Source: Psychrobacter sp. P2G3
Lineage (GTDB): Bacteria; Pseudomonadota; Gammaproteobacteria; Pseudomonadales; Moraxellaceae
Assembly: GCF_001593285.1 (NCBI RefSeq)
Contig: NZ_CP012529.1
Location: 1,116,001 to 1,180,000, forward strand
Reading direction: 5' to 3'
Length of the DNA: 64,000 nucleotides
Below, one piece after another: positions 37,150 through 46,650 of this stretch; position 1 is the stretch's first letter, and each line of letters begins with the position of its first letter. Made by a program: the position numbers and the translations under genes. A model generated the notes under the pieces. The model worked only from the letters and a program-made list of their open reading frames with translations. It ran no database searches and was not told the DNA's origin.

Positions 37150-38970
37150 ATGGCAGCAGATACGCTTATCAACGACTTTGAATTACCGTTCCAATTATAT
37201 GATGTACTGGGCACTGAAACGCTAACCGAGCATTCAAAATTTGCAGAGCACAGCCGCGAAACCTTCGATGCAGTATTAGACACCGCCAATAAAATCGCGA
37301 CCCAGTTGTTCTTGCCACACAACCATTTAGCAGATAAAAACGAGCCGCAGTTTGACGGCAAAAAAGTCAGTATGATAGACGATGTAAAAGTTGCCTTTGA
37401 TGCGTTTCGTGAGTCAGGCTTTATCGCGGGTCGTTATAGCTTTGACGATGGCGGGATGCAATTACCCGAAACCGTGATGACGGCGGTGGCAGGCTATTTT
37501 ATGGCAGCCAATCCATCGACCACTGCTTATCCATTTTTAACCACTGCCGCGATTAATGTTATCTCACATTTCGCTAGTGATGAGATTAAAAATGCCTTTA
37601 TGCCGCGCATGCTAACGGGTGAGTTTACAGGAACGATGGCATTAACTGAGCCACATGCAGGTTCGTCGCTTGCTGATATCAAAACCACGGCAGTAAAGCA
37701 GGACGACGGCAGCTATCGTGTCAAAGGTAGCAAAATTTATATCTCAGCAGGCGATCACGAACTGTCTGATAACATCGTGCATTTGGTATTGGCCAAAGTG
37801 CCGGGCGGTCCTGGTGGTGTAAAAGGCATTTCTTTATTCGCTGTACCCAAGTATCGCTTAAATGAAGATGCATCGGTCGGTGAGCGCAATGACGTTCATT
37901 TAACCGGACTAATCCATAAACTCGGTTATCGAGGCGCGACTTCTACGGCGTTAAGTTTCGGTGATGCAGGCGAGTGCTATGGCTACCTTATCGGTGAAGA
38001 GCATTTTGGTCTGCGTTATATGTTTAAAATGATGAATGAGGCGCGCATCGCTGTTGGCTTTGGCGCGGCAATGATTGGCTATCGCGGTTATCAGTATTCG
38101 CTCGATTATGCTAAAGATAGAACTCAGGGCAGAATTGCACCGAAGAATAAACCTGAAGATGCGGCAACGGCGATTATTCAGCATGGTGATGTCAAGCGTA
38201 TGCTCCTTGCGCAAAAAGCTTATAGCGAGGGCGGTATTTCACTGTGCTTGTATGGCTCAAACCTAATCGACCGTATCAATACTTGTGAAGATGATACGCT
38301 AAAAAATGAGCTGACAGAGTTGCTAGATTTACTCACGCCAGTGTTAAAAGCATGGCCGTCTGAATATGGGCCGAAAGCCAATGACTTGGGTATTCAAGTA
38401 TTGGGCGGAGCAGGATATACGCGTGAATATCAAGCCGAGCAGTTTTGGCGTGACAACCGTCTCAATCCCATTCATGAAGGCACAAATGGCGTGCAAGCGT
38501 TAGATTTGTCATTTCGTAAGTTATGGCAAAATAAAGGGCTTGGTATTCAAGTTCTAAAACGTGAAATTACCAAAGACTTAGAAAGCATCAGCACGCCCGA
38601 GACTGCCAAACTTGCCGGTAAATTGATGCCTTATATGGGTCATCTGCATGAAGTGTTGGTGCATTTAAGCAAAATTCTGCAAACAGAAAAAGCCATCACA
38701 TTGACTGGTAATGCACAAGCATTGATGAATATCTTTGCCTCTATCGTGGTCAGTTGGATTTGGATTCGCCAAGCCAGCAAAGCTGAGCAATTATTAAGTG
38801 AGACCATGGACAGTAATTCACAAGATACGGAAAAACAAAACTTCTATCACGGTAAACTGCAAGCAGCAAAATATTTTATCGATTGGGAATTGCCCTTAAT
38901 CAATCGTGATATCGAGCTGTTAAATAACGACAATGCTGTATGTACCGATATGCAAGCAGAATGGTTCTAA
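37150..38970 (+). CDS. Acyl-CoA dehydrogenase (long, DmdC/FadE-like with C-terminal domain)
   Basis: This flavoprotein performs alpha,beta-dehydrogenation of an acyl-CoA. The family text MALTEPHAGSSLADIKTTA (FAD binding), GYRGATSTALSF and LGGAGYTREYQAEQFWRDNR is present. The catalytic Glu is in NPIHEGTNGVQALDL, with the placement seen in the longer DmdC/IVD-like group. Length about 606 includes the extra C-terminal helical domain. Two short-chain dehydrogenases follow on the same strand, suggesting a small acyl-CoA or branched-acid degradation unit. The substrate cannot be read from the sequence. Confidence 0.92.
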   Translation: MAADTLINDFELPFQLYDVLGTETLTEHSKFAEHSRETFDAVLDTANKIATQLFLPHNHLADKNEPQFDGKKVSMIDDVKVAFDAFRESGFIAGRYSFDDGGMQLPETVMTAVAGYFMAANPSTTAYPFLTTAAINVISHFASDEIKNAFMPRMLTGEFTGTMALTEPHAGSSLADIKTTAVKQDDGSYRVKGSKIYISAGDHELSDNIVHLVLAKVPGGPGGVKGISLFAVPKYRLNEDASVGERNDVHLTGLIHKLGYRGATSTALSFGDAGECYGYLIGEEHFGLRYMFKMMNEARIAVGFGAAMIGYRGYQYSLDYAKDRTQGRIAPKNKPEDAATAIIQHGDVKRMLLAQKAYSEGGISLCLYGSNLIDRINTCEDDTLKNELTELLDLLTPVLKAWPSEYGPKANDLGIQVLGGAGYTREYQAEQFWRDNRLNPIHEGTNGVQALDLSFRKLWQNKGLGIQVLKREITKDLESISTPETAKLAGKLMPYMGHLHEVLVHLSKILQTEKAITLTGNAQALMNIFASIVVSWIWIRQASKAEQLLSETMDSNSQDTEKQNFYHGKLQAAKYFIDWELPLINRDIELLNNDNAVCTDMQAEWF

Positions 38971-39045
38971 CCAATGAGAAGTTAGTCGCATCGTGTTGAA
39001 AAAACTTGCACCATATAAAATAAAACTCTTTTAAAGGAATAAAGT

Positions 39046-39828
39046 ATGACGTTAAACACAAATGGAGTTGCATCAGACGTAACTGGTAAACGCATTTTAA
39101 TCACTGGCGGGGCGTCTGGTATTGGAGCCGCAAGTGCGTTATTGCTAGCCAGTCGCGGGGCCAAAGTAGTGATTGGCGATTTGGCAGAAGAGATGGGCGC
39201 AGCCGTTGCTAAGCAAGCACAAGACGCTGGCAATAGTATCGTCTTTAAAAAGGTCGATGTCACCAGCGGTGATGATGTACGTGCGCTATTTGCTTTTGCC
39301 ATGGAGACGCTTGGTGGTCTTGATGTGGTAATAAATAATGCCGGCATCGATCACAATCCAGCACCCATGCATGAGCTGAGCGATGAAGATTTCGATCGTA
39401 ATATCGCCGTCAACCTAAAAGGCGTTTGGCATTGTATGAGGGCCGCTGTTACTTGTATGGCACCCGATGGTGGCGGTCATGTGATTAATGTGGCCTCTAT
39501 CGCAGGCCTGCGTTCTGCGCCGCTATTATCAGCTTATAGCGCTGCTAAGCATGGGGTAATGGGATTGACTAAATCTGCTGCTCACGAGTATGCGCGCGTT
39601 AATATTCGTTTTAACGCGGTATGTCCGAGCTTTATCGATACGCCGATGGTGCGTAATACCATGGCAAACATGGACGAGCGTGCCCAACAAGCAACCATCA
39701 AAGCCAGCCCAATGCGCCGTTTAGGTGACGTCGATGAAGTGTCTGGTGCGATTGCATGGCTGGCTAGTGATGAAAGCAGCTTTATGAATGGCCATGCTTT
39801 TACCATTGATGGTGGCATGTTAGCTTAA
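39046..39828 (+). CDS. SDR-family NAD(P)-dependent oxidoreductase (glucose 1-dehydrogenase/3-hydroxyacyl type)
   Basis: This is a classical short-chain dehydrogenase. The cofactor motif TGGASGIG is near the N-terminus (about residues 20-27), with Asp in IGDLAEEM favouring NAD. NNAGIDHNPAP, the catalytic Ser region NVASIAGLRSAPL and YSAAKHGVMGL with the Tyr-x-x-x-Lys pair are present, and it ends FTIDGGMLA. Length 260 is normal. AAAGGA precedes ATG 39046. It lies 75 bases after the acyl-CoA dehydrogenase and is probably in its operon. The substrate is unknown; a 3-hydroxyacyl-CoA is plausible. Confidence 0.9.
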   Translation: MTLNTNGVASDVTGKRILITGGASGIGAASALLLASRGAKVVIGDLAEEMGAAVAKQAQDAGNSIVFKKVDVTSGDDVRALFAFAMETLGGLDVVINNAGIDHNPAPMHELSDEDFDRNIAVNLKGVWHCMRAAVTCMAPDGGGHVINVASIAGLRSAPLLSAYSAAKHGVMGLTKSAAHEYARVNIRFNAVCPSFIDTPMVRNTMANMDERAQQATIKASPMRRLGDVDEVSGAIAWLASDESSFMNGHAFTIDGGMLA

Positions 39829-39835
39829 TGGTTTT

Positions 39836-39939
39836 ATACCAATCCCAAAAATATGATTAGCGGTGTCAAACTCGCTTAGTCTACTAATTGTAGTATTTGC
39901 ACTCGTCTTCCTTGCTGCTCAAATTTTTGGAGATGGTAT
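39836..39939. repeat. MITE-like repeat, family B
   Basis: A 104-bp non-coding element bounded by ATACCAATCCCAAAAATATGA and, inverted, TCAAATTTTTGGAGATGGTAT, which agree at about 17 of 21 positions. The centre includes CACTCGTCTTCCTTG, and a similar string (CACTCGGTTTCCTTG) recurs near 41057. It sits between the two SDR genes, 8 bases after the first stop. Confidence 0.6.
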
Positions 39940-39996
39940 TGAGTTTCGCAGAGATGATAAAAATTTAAAAATAATATATTTAAAATATAAGGAATA

Positions 39997-40761
39997 ATGA
40001 TGAAAGATTTATTTGATTTAACCGGTAAGATTGCTTTAGTTACTGGTGCCAGCCGCGGTATTGGTGAGTCTATCGCTCGTCTATTGGCATCTAGAGGCGC
40101 ACATGTGATTGTCTCTAGCCGTAAGATTGATGCTTGCCAAGCGGTAGCCGATAGCATCGTCGCTGATGGTCACAAAGCCAGTGCCTTTGCCTGTCATGTG
40201 GGCGAGATGGAGCAGATTGATGCGATCTTTGAGCATATCAAAAGCGAATTTGGTCAAATTGATATCTTAGTGAATAACGCCGCAGCAAACCCTTACTATG
40301 GGCATATCTTAGATACAGATTTGGCAGCTTTTGATAAAACCGTAGAGGTCAATATTCGCGGTTATTTCTTTATGTCGACAGCGGCGGGAAAAATGATGCG
40401 CGAGCAGGGCGGCGGGGTGATTTTAAATACTGCGTCGGTTAATGGCTTGGTCGCGGGTGACAAGCAAGGCATCTATTCAATCACCAAAGCTGCAGTTATT
40501 AGCATGACCAAAGCCTTTGCCAAAGAATGTGGCCCATTAAACATTCGTGTCAATGCATTATTGCCGGGTCTGACCGATACTAAGTTTGCCTCAGCATTGA
40601 CCACCAATGATAAAGTTTTAAAGATGGCACTACATGCGATTCCACTAGGGCGCGTAGCTGACCCTGACGAGATGGCAGGTACGGTATTGTACCTAGTGTC
40701 TGATGCGTCAAGCTATACGACAGGCGCGACGGTCGTTGTCGATGGCGGTATGCTTGCTTAG
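39997..40761 (+). CDS. SDR-family oxidoreductase
   Basis: This is a second classical short-chain dehydrogenase. Cofactor motif TGASRGIG (about residues 16-23), with SSRKIDAC placing an Arg that suits NADP. NNAAANPYYG, NTASVNGLVAG and the catalytic YSITKAAVISMTKAF with Tyr-x-x-x-Lys are present, and it ends VVVDGGMLA. Length 254 is normal. AAGGA precedes ATG 39997; a second ATG follows immediately. It is only moderately similar to the SDR upstream, so the two are not a recent tandem copy. It is followed by a terminator, so it probably ends the unit that starts at 37150. Confidence 0.9.
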   Translation: MMKDLFDLTGKIALVTGASRGIGESIARLLASRGAHVIVSSRKIDACQAVADSIVADGHKASAFACHVGEMEQIDAIFEHIKSEFGQIDILVNNAAANPYYGHILDTDLAAFDKTVEVNIRGYFFMSTAAGKMMREQGGGVILNTASVNGLVAGDKQGIYSITKAAVISMTKAFAKECGPLNIRVNALLPGLTDTKFASALTTNDKVLKMALHAIPLGRVADPDEMAGTVLYLVSDASSYTTGATVVVDGGMLA

Positions 40762-40808
40762 TAATGAATGATTGTTTTTAAAAATACAGGCAGTAATTAA
40801 AGTAGAGA

Positions 40809-40841
40809 AACCGTGTGATGCTAATATCATGCGGTTTTTTT
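40809..40841 (+). terminator. Terminator after the second SDR gene
   Basis: AACCGTGTGAT and ATCATGCGGTT pair with one G-T and one mismatch, followed by a run of seven T. Confidence 0.85.
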
Positions 40842-41210
40842 GTATTTGCTTTCTGCTATAAGCTCATATTATCTACACTAAAAAATAAATTCACTTTGAA
40901 GTATATTTAATAAAAATAAAAAAATAGAAGGGTCGTTGTCGTGTAATATAACTATTGTGATAGTAAATGATGGTTGTATCAAAAGTGATATATAGTCAAT
41001 CTTTTATAAAAGAACTACAGCGTTAACCTTGCTTGAAGTATTACATATACATCTGCACTCGGTTTCCTTGATCCTCTTTTAAATTGAATCGTCTATAGAG
41101 TATGTACTACGTTTTTTACTATCTATCTGTCACAACCAAGCACGAAATGGAATTCATCACATAGTTAGCATACGCTATCTCTACGCCTCAATACGATAAG
41201 GAAATCGTCT
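40842..41210. other. Non-coding leader region of the amine oxidase gene
   Basis: About 370 AT-rich bases with no coding frame. It should carry the tynA promoter. A string CACTCGGTTTCCTTG near 41057 resembles the centre of the family-B repeat at 39836-39939 and may be a relic of it. AAGGAAA lies 8-9 bases before the tynA ATG. Confidence 0.4.
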
Positions 41211-43550
41211 ATGATACATTCTCATATCACTATTTATAATAAGCAAAAATCCAATAATAAAATTAACCAAAAGTCCACTACTAGTAGGATACTGAAGTCA
41301 ACTCTTACCGCCTTAGTGGCTAGTCTAACGCTTGTATATAGCGCGCAGACATTTGCTCATGGCGGCAAAGTAAATATGGTTCCGATAGAAGAAGCGATGA
41401 CCACAGCAGGGGCAGATGTCAAATACGATAGCTACGCTAATATGTATACCATTACCAAGAATTCCACACGGGTACAAATCAAACCCAATAGCAAAACAGC
41501 CATGGTTAATGGGAAGTCTCTTGCAATTACGAGTCCCCTAGTCATGAAAGATGGTCAAGCTTTAGTGCCTGATTCGTTAGCAAATGAGATTTTGCAATCA
41601 GGTTTAGATCAGACTTTTAAGATAGAGCAAAGCCCGCATCCACTCAATGTTTTAAGTAGTAAGGAGATTGAGCAAACGTTGGCTATTATTAAGAAAGCCA
41701 AACCTACCGAGACTAATTTACGGTTTTCTGATATACGCTTAAAACAACCTGATAAAGATGCAGTATGGCGTAATGTCACTGAAAACAAGCCTTATAAAGG
41801 TGATCGTGTAGCAACTTTTAGTATTTTGAAAGGCAATACGGTCATTGAAGGCGAGGCAAATTTAAATAAAAATTCCTTGACCAGTTGGAATGCGATAGAA
41901 AATACCTTTGGTATGGTGCTGGTAGATGATTTTTTTGCCATACAGGACATCATTCAAAACAGCCCAGAATATAAAGTAGCGTTAAAAAAGCATGGTATCG
42001 ATGATGTGACTAAGGTTGTCGGCACACCTCTAACGGTTGGCTATTTTGGTGATCAGGACAATTTAGATCAGCAGCTACGAGTCCTTAAGATCGTCTCTTA
42101 TCTAGACGTAGGCGATGGCAATTATTGGGCACATCCCATCGAAAATTTGGTAGCAGTTGTTGATCTAGATAAGCAAAAAATTATTAAAATTGAAGAGGGC
42201 AGTGTTATTCCGGTACCGATGACTCCGCGCCCGATTGATGGTCGTGATAAAAAAGTCGTCAATAGCAAGCCGTTGAATATTATTGAACCAGAAGGAAAGA
42301 ATTATACCATCACTGGCCGAGACGTTGAGTGGAACAATTGGAAGTTCCATATTGGTTTAGATAGTCGTACTGGCTTGCAACTCAGTACCGTTACCTTTAA
42401 CGATAAAGGCGTTGATCGCAAAATCATGTATCAAGGCAATTTAGGTGGTATGGTTGTTCCTTATGGTGATCCTGATATGGGTTGGTACTTTAAGTCTTAT
42501 TTAGATGCTGGTGAATACGGCATGGGAACTTTAACCTCTCCGCTAGAAAAAAATATCGACGCACCAGAAAATGCTGTACTCCTTGACGCTGTTCTTCCAG
42601 ATTATCAAGGCAAACCTTATACCATTCCGAATGCTATCGCAGTATTTGAGCGTTATGCAGGCCCTGAGTTTAAGCATCAAGAAATGGGACAAAAGAACGT
42701 CAGTACTGAGCGCCGTGAGCTGGTAGTACGCTGGATCAGTACGATAGGCAACTATGATTATATTTTTGACTGGGTATTTCAGCCAAACGGAACGATTGGT
42801 ATTGACGCTGGAGCCACTGGTATCGAGGCCGTCAAAGGTGTCCTTGCAAAAACCATGCATGATCCGACGGCTAAAGAAGACACTCGCTTTGGTACGTTGA
42901 TTGATCATAATATCGTCGGCACAACTCATCAGCATATCTATAATTTCCGCTTGGATATGGATGTCGATGGCGAAACTAATCATATTAAACGCATAGATCC
43001 AGTTGTAGCTGACAATACACGAGGCGGCCCGCGTACCAGTACCATGGAGACTCGCGAAACTACAGTGGTGACAGAGATGGCAGCCAAAGAAAATTTTGAT
43101 CCCGCTTCTGTGCGTCTAATCAGTAATGCTAGCAAAGAGAACCGTATGGGAAATCCGGTATCTTATCAAATGATTCCGTTTGCAGGCGGCACTCATCCTA
43201 TTGCAAAAGGAGCCAACTTTGCAGATGATGAGTGGATATACAATCGTCTTAATTTTATGGATAAGCAGATTTGGGTGACCAATTATGATGCAAATGAGTT
43301 ATATCCAGAAGGCAAATACCCTAATCGCTCTAACAAAGATACAGGCTTAGGGCAGTTTATGAAAAACAATGAAAACATCCACAATAAAGATTTGGTAGTG
43401 TGGCTAACGACAGGTACAACCCATATTGCACGAGCTGAGGAATGGCCTATCATGCCGACAGAATGGGTAAATGTCCTATTGAAGCCATGGAATTTCTTTG
43501 ACGAGACACCTTCGTTAAACATGAATCAGAGTGAAAGCGAGAGCAAATAA
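41211..43550 (+). CDS. tynA: Primary-amine oxidase (periplasmic copper/topaquinone amine oxidase, TynA type)
   Basis: This enzyme oxidises primary amines to aldehydes with release of ammonia and hydrogen peroxide in the periplasm. A signal peptide ends near AQTFA (about residue 50). An N-terminal copper-amine-oxidase-like D1 domain follows, with paired GKSLAITSPLVMKDGQ. The catalytic base Asp is at about 432 in DAGEYGMG. The Tyr that becomes topaquinone is at about 515 in GNYDY. Copper ligands are HQH (573, 575) and His738 in THIARAEEW. All key residues are present. Length 779 matches E. coli TynA. An aldehyde dehydrogenase gene lies downstream. Confidence 0.95.
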   Translation: MIHSHITIYNKQKSNNKINQKSTTSRILKSTLTALVASLTLVYSAQTFAHGGKVNMVPIEEAMTTAGADVKYDSYANMYTITKNSTRVQIKPNSKTAMVNGKSLAITSPLVMKDGQALVPDSLANEILQSGLDQTFKIEQSPHPLNVLSSKEIEQTLAIIKKAKPTETNLRFSDIRLKQPDKDAVWRNVTENKPYKGDRVATFSILKGNTVIEGEANLNKNSLTSWNAIENTFGMVLVDDFFAIQDIIQNSPEYKVALKKHGIDDVTKVVGTPLTVGYFGDQDNLDQQLRVLKIVSYLDVGDGNYWAHPIENLVAVVDLDKQKIIKIEEGSVIPVPMTPRPIDGRDKKVVNSKPLNIIEPEGKNYTITGRDVEWNNWKFHIGLDSRTGLQLSTVTFNDKGVDRKIMYQGNLGGMVVPYGDPDMGWYFKSYLDAGEYGMGTLTSPLEKNIDAPENAVLLDAVLPDYQGKPYTIPNAIAVFERYAGPEFKHQEMGQKNVSTERRELVVRWISTIGNYDYIFDWVFQPNGTIGIDAGATGIEAVKGVLAKTMHDPTAKEDTRFGTLIDHNIVGTTHQHIYNFRLDMDVDGETNHIKRIDPVVADNTRGGPRTSTMETRETTVVTEMAAKENFDPASVRLISNASKENRMGNPVSYQMIPFAGGTHPIAKGANFADDEWIYNRLNFMDKQIWVTNYDANELYPEGKYPNRSNKDTGLGQFMKNNENIHNKDLVVWLTTGTTHIARAEEWPIMPTEWVNVLLKPWNFFDETPSLNMNQSESESK

Positions 43551-43713
43551 GCATCTGTAAAATATGAGATTATTAATGTGGCAGTTATATTGTCGCACTA
43601 ATATCAATTATTGCTGATCAGACTGACGCTCTAGCTCATTTGATTTTATGGCTCGGTTTCAGTATTTTCATTTAATCCTATAGGTAATAATCCTAATAAT
43701 AAGAGTTAAGAAA

Positions 43714-45138
43714 ATGAGAGAATTTAATTTAATTATCAACGGTAATAGCGTTGGCACTGCTGACTATTTTGATGTTATCAATCCAGCTGACAAATCTATC
43801 ATTGCTCGCTGTCCAAAAGCGAGTGTCGAGCAGTTGAATGATGCAGTAGCTGCTGCTAAAGCAGCGTTCCCTGCTTGGTCGGCATTGACTTATGAGCAGC
43901 GCCGAGACCAGTTAATGCAGCTTGCTGATGCCGTCGAAGACCATGGTGAGGAGCTGATGACGCTACTGACCAAAGAGCAAGGTAAGCCTACTAAAGGCTT
44001 TGCTGATCTAGGCGCAGGCTTTGAGTTGGGCGGTACATTGGCTTGGATACGTGCTACAGCCAGCATGGATTTAGAATCAGAAACCATTCAGGATAATGAT
44101 ATAGCGCGTATAGAACTGCATCGCAAGCCGCTTGGGGTTGTAGGTTCGATTACTCCGTGGAATTACCCATTATTGATAGGTATTTGGCACATTATTCCTG
44201 CTCTCTTGACAGGTAATACGGTCGTCATGAAACCCTCCGAGATGACTCCATTGACCGTATTGCGTTTTGGTGAAATCGCCAAAGCTATTTTGCCAGATGG
44301 TGTCTTGAATGTAGTAACTGGTGAAGGTGATATTGGTGCGGCGATGACCTCACACAAAGATATTCAAAAAATCGTATTTACAGGCTCAACGCCCACTGGC
44401 AAAGCCATTATGAAAAGTGCAGCTGACAATCTAACCCGCTTAACGTTAGAGCTTGGTGGTAATGATGCTGGTATTGTCTTAGCGGATGCCGATATTGCAG
44501 CTTGTGCGCCAAAGATATTTGCAACCTCTTTTATTAATAATGGACAAACTTGTGCTGCGTTAAAACGGCTTTATGTCCATGAGTCGGTGCATGACGAGCT
44601 TTGTGAAGCACTAACTAACATGGCCAAAAGCATGAAAACCGGCAATGGCTTCGATGAAGATACAGACTTTGGACCACTACAGAATCAAAAACAGCTAGAT
44701 ATCGTCAAAGCACTTGCCGAAGATGCGAAAGATCGGGGTGCGAATTTCTTATGCGGTGGCGAAGTCACTGATGAGAGTGGTTATTTTTACCCTATTACGC
44801 TTGTGAGCAACATTAACGATGGCGCAAGGTTAGTCGATGAAGAGCAGTTTGGGCCTATTTTACCTATTATTAAATTTAGCGATGTGGAAGAAGCAATTGC
44901 TAGCGCAAATCGTTTGCAAGTTGGACTAGGTGGTTCGGTCTGGTCGCAAGATATTAAAGAGGCGCAAAGTATTGCTTCTCGTTTAGAGTGCGGTACGGTC
45001 TGGATAAATAACCATGCTATGGTTCAGCCTGATGCCCCATTTGGCGGTGTGAAAGATTCAGGGTTTGGGGTGGAGTTTGGAGAAGCGGGCCTAAAAGAAT
45101 TCACCTTTATTCAAACCGTACAAATTTTTAAGTCTTAA
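43714..45138 (+). CDS. Aldehyde dehydrogenase family protein
   Basis: This is an NAD(P)-dependent aldehyde dehydrogenase. Cofactor-binding TPWNYPLL and FTGSTPTGKAIM are present, with the catalytic Glu in LELGGNDAGIV and the nucleophile Cys in NNGQTCAALKR, then FGPILPIIKF near the C-terminus. Length 474 is normal. It lies 163 bases after the copper amine oxidase, so it probably oxidises the aldehyde that enzyme makes. It could alternatively serve as the 4-guanidinobutyraldehyde dehydrogenase absent from the gbuA-aruI cluster. The exact substrate cannot be read. Confidence 0.9.
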   Translation: MREFNLIINGNSVGTADYFDVINPADKSIIARCPKASVEQLNDAVAAAKAAFPAWSALTYEQRRDQLMQLADAVEDHGEELMTLLTKEQGKPTKGFADLGAGFELGGTLAWIRATASMDLESETIQDNDIARIELHRKPLGVVGSITPWNYPLLIGIWHIIPALLTGNTVVMKPSEMTPLTVLRFGEIAKAILPDGVLNVVTGEGDIGAAMTSHKDIQKIVFTGSTPTGKAIMKSAADNLTRLTLELGGNDAGIVLADADIAACAPKIFATSFINNGQTCAALKRLYVHESVHDELCEALTNMAKSMKTGNGFDEDTDFGPLQNQKQLDIVKALAEDAKDRGANFLCGGEVTDESGYFYPITLVSNINDGARLVDEEQFGPILPIIKFSDVEEAIASANRLQVGLGGSVWSQDIKEAQSIASRLECGTVWINNHAMVQPDAPFGGVKDSGFGVEFGEAGLKEFTFIQTVQIFKS

Positions 45139-45168
45139 TACCTGCTGTTATTTATAGAAAGATTTATT

Positions 45169-45210
45169 AAAGAGTCTGTGATGCAAGAAAGACTGCAACG
45201 CAGACTCTTT
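45169..45210 (+). terminator. Hairpin after the aldehyde dehydrogenase gene
   Basis: AAAGAGTCTG and CAGACTCTTT form a perfect 10-bp stem with a 22-base loop. The T tail is short. Confidence 0.6.
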
Positions 45211-45382
45211 ATTCACATCTGATAACTGGTTATATCATTTGACTCTGACTAGGCACTGGCATATATTCAATGGTTGCTATCAGCAAGTATTGTACGTTTG
45301 ACTATGGTTTTGAGCCGTATTCAAAGCTGCAATAGTTGCATTATAGAAAATGGAATGCGCCACAACCAATGGAGTGTACAGA

Positions 45383-46420
45383 GTGAAAATATATAGTCAT
45401 GAAAACCTAAGTCTGCATAGACCACTGCCTTACTTTTCTTATGGAAAGATGCATGAGCCGTTAGAGATACCGGAGCGTATGGTTGAGATGCTAAAAGCAC
45501 CAGCGGCATTAGGGCTAAAGGTTACGAATGCTAAAGAAATCGGAATCGGGCCTATCTTAGCGGTACACGACTTTGGTTATGTTGAGTTTTTAAAGCATGG
45601 CTATGACGAATGGATGGCGGTAGATGAGGACCTAGGAGCGCAAGTACAGACGGGGATTTTTGTGCCGTATGACAATCCTGGACTGGGCATCATGGCAAAA
45701 GCGGCAAAATATCAGGCGGATGATAGCGCGCCAATCAGTGAGCATTCGTGGACATCAATCTATTGGTCAGCGCAAACGGCGCTTAATGCTGCTGAAGCCC
45801 TACTCAACGATGACAGTGGCGACAGCAATGTACAACTCTGCTTTTCACGACCTCCTGGTCATCATGCACGCAAGAGCGCCGCAGGTGGTTTTTGTTATCT
45901 AAACAATGCTGCCATCATCGCTGAACATTTAAGGAAAAAATACGCAAAAATAGCGATCATAGATACGGATATGCATCATGGTCAAGGTATTCAAGAGATA
46001 TTCTACGACCGTAAAGATGTCCTTTATACCTCGGTACACGGTGACCCTGTTAATTTTTATCCTGCTGTTACCGGTCATAAATTTGAGAAAGGTGAGGGCG
46101 AAGGTTATGGCTATAACGTCAACTTCCCAATGCCGCATGGGACTGATGAAGAAGGGTTTTTTGATTACGTCGACCAATCAATCGAGACCATGAAGACATT
46201 TGATGCTGATGTCATCGTCCATGTCTTAGGTTTCGATGTCTATCAAGATGATCCAGAAGCAAGATGTAAAGTCAGCACAGAAGGCTTTAAGGTATTAGCG
46301 CAAAAGATGAAGGCGTTAAATAAACCTTTGATTGTGCTAGTAGAGGGTGGCTATTACATCCAAAAACTCAATGATAACTTGCAGGTGTTTTTATCGGGAT
46401 TGATAGAAGAAGATAGTTAA
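45383..46420 (+). CDS. Class II histone-deacetylase-like / acetylpolyamine amidohydrolase
   Basis: This is a zinc deacetylase of the arginase-deacetylase fold. Catalytic PPGHHARKSAAGGFCYLNNAA, the zinc ligands in DTDMHHGQG, the third-ligand region in LGFDVYQDDP and the transition-state Tyr in VEGGYY are present. The N-terminal FSYGKMHEPLEIPERM is typical of bacterial acetylpolyamine amidohydrolases. I prefer GTG 45383, which has GGAG eight bases upstream; ATG 45350 would add 11 residues but has no ribosome site. It fits an amine/polyamine catabolic context with tynA and the aldehyde dehydrogenase. The acetylated substrate is inferred. Confidence 0.87.
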   Translation: MKIYSHENLSLHRPLPYFSYGKMHEPLEIPERMVEMLKAPAALGLKVTNAKEIGIGPILAVHDFGYVEFLKHGYDEWMAVDEDLGAQVQTGIFVPYDNPGLGIMAKAAKYQADDSAPISEHSWTSIYWSAQTALNAAEALLNDDSGDSNVQLCFSRPPGHHARKSAAGGFCYLNNAAIIAEHLRKKYAKIAIIDTDMHHGQGIQEIFYDRKDVLYTSVHGDPVNFYPAVTGHKFEKGEGEGYGYNVNFPMPHGTDEEGFFDYVDQSIETMKTFDADVIVHVLGFDVYQDDPEARCKVSTEGFKVLAQKMKALNKPLIVLVEGGYYIQKLNDNLQVFLSGLIEEDS

Positions 46421-46470
46421 ATAGGTATTTGATAGATAGTTATTTAATCGAAAAATTGACTTAAAAATGA

Positions 46471-46501
46471 AAAGGACACGATATCAGTTATCGTGTCCTT
46501 T
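46471..46501. terminator. Terminator after the deacetylase gene
   Basis: AAAGGACACGATA and TATCGTGTCCTTT form a perfect 13-bp stem around TCAGT. The T tail is short. Confidence 0.75.
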
Positions 46502-46650
46502 AATGTACTATTTAAGCTGTAACCTACACACTAGTTATACTTTCTACGATACAAATGCTAAGCACCCGTCATAACTCTTATCCAGTACGCCAATTTAAGC
46601 TATAATCATCAGCAATTTTCCAATTCAGTCGCATAAAAAGGCCACGAGTA

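Noticed and set aside
42543..42983. 146-codon frame antisense to the copper amine oxidase gene
   Set aside because: Complement shadow over the topaquinone and copper-ligand region; no family text.
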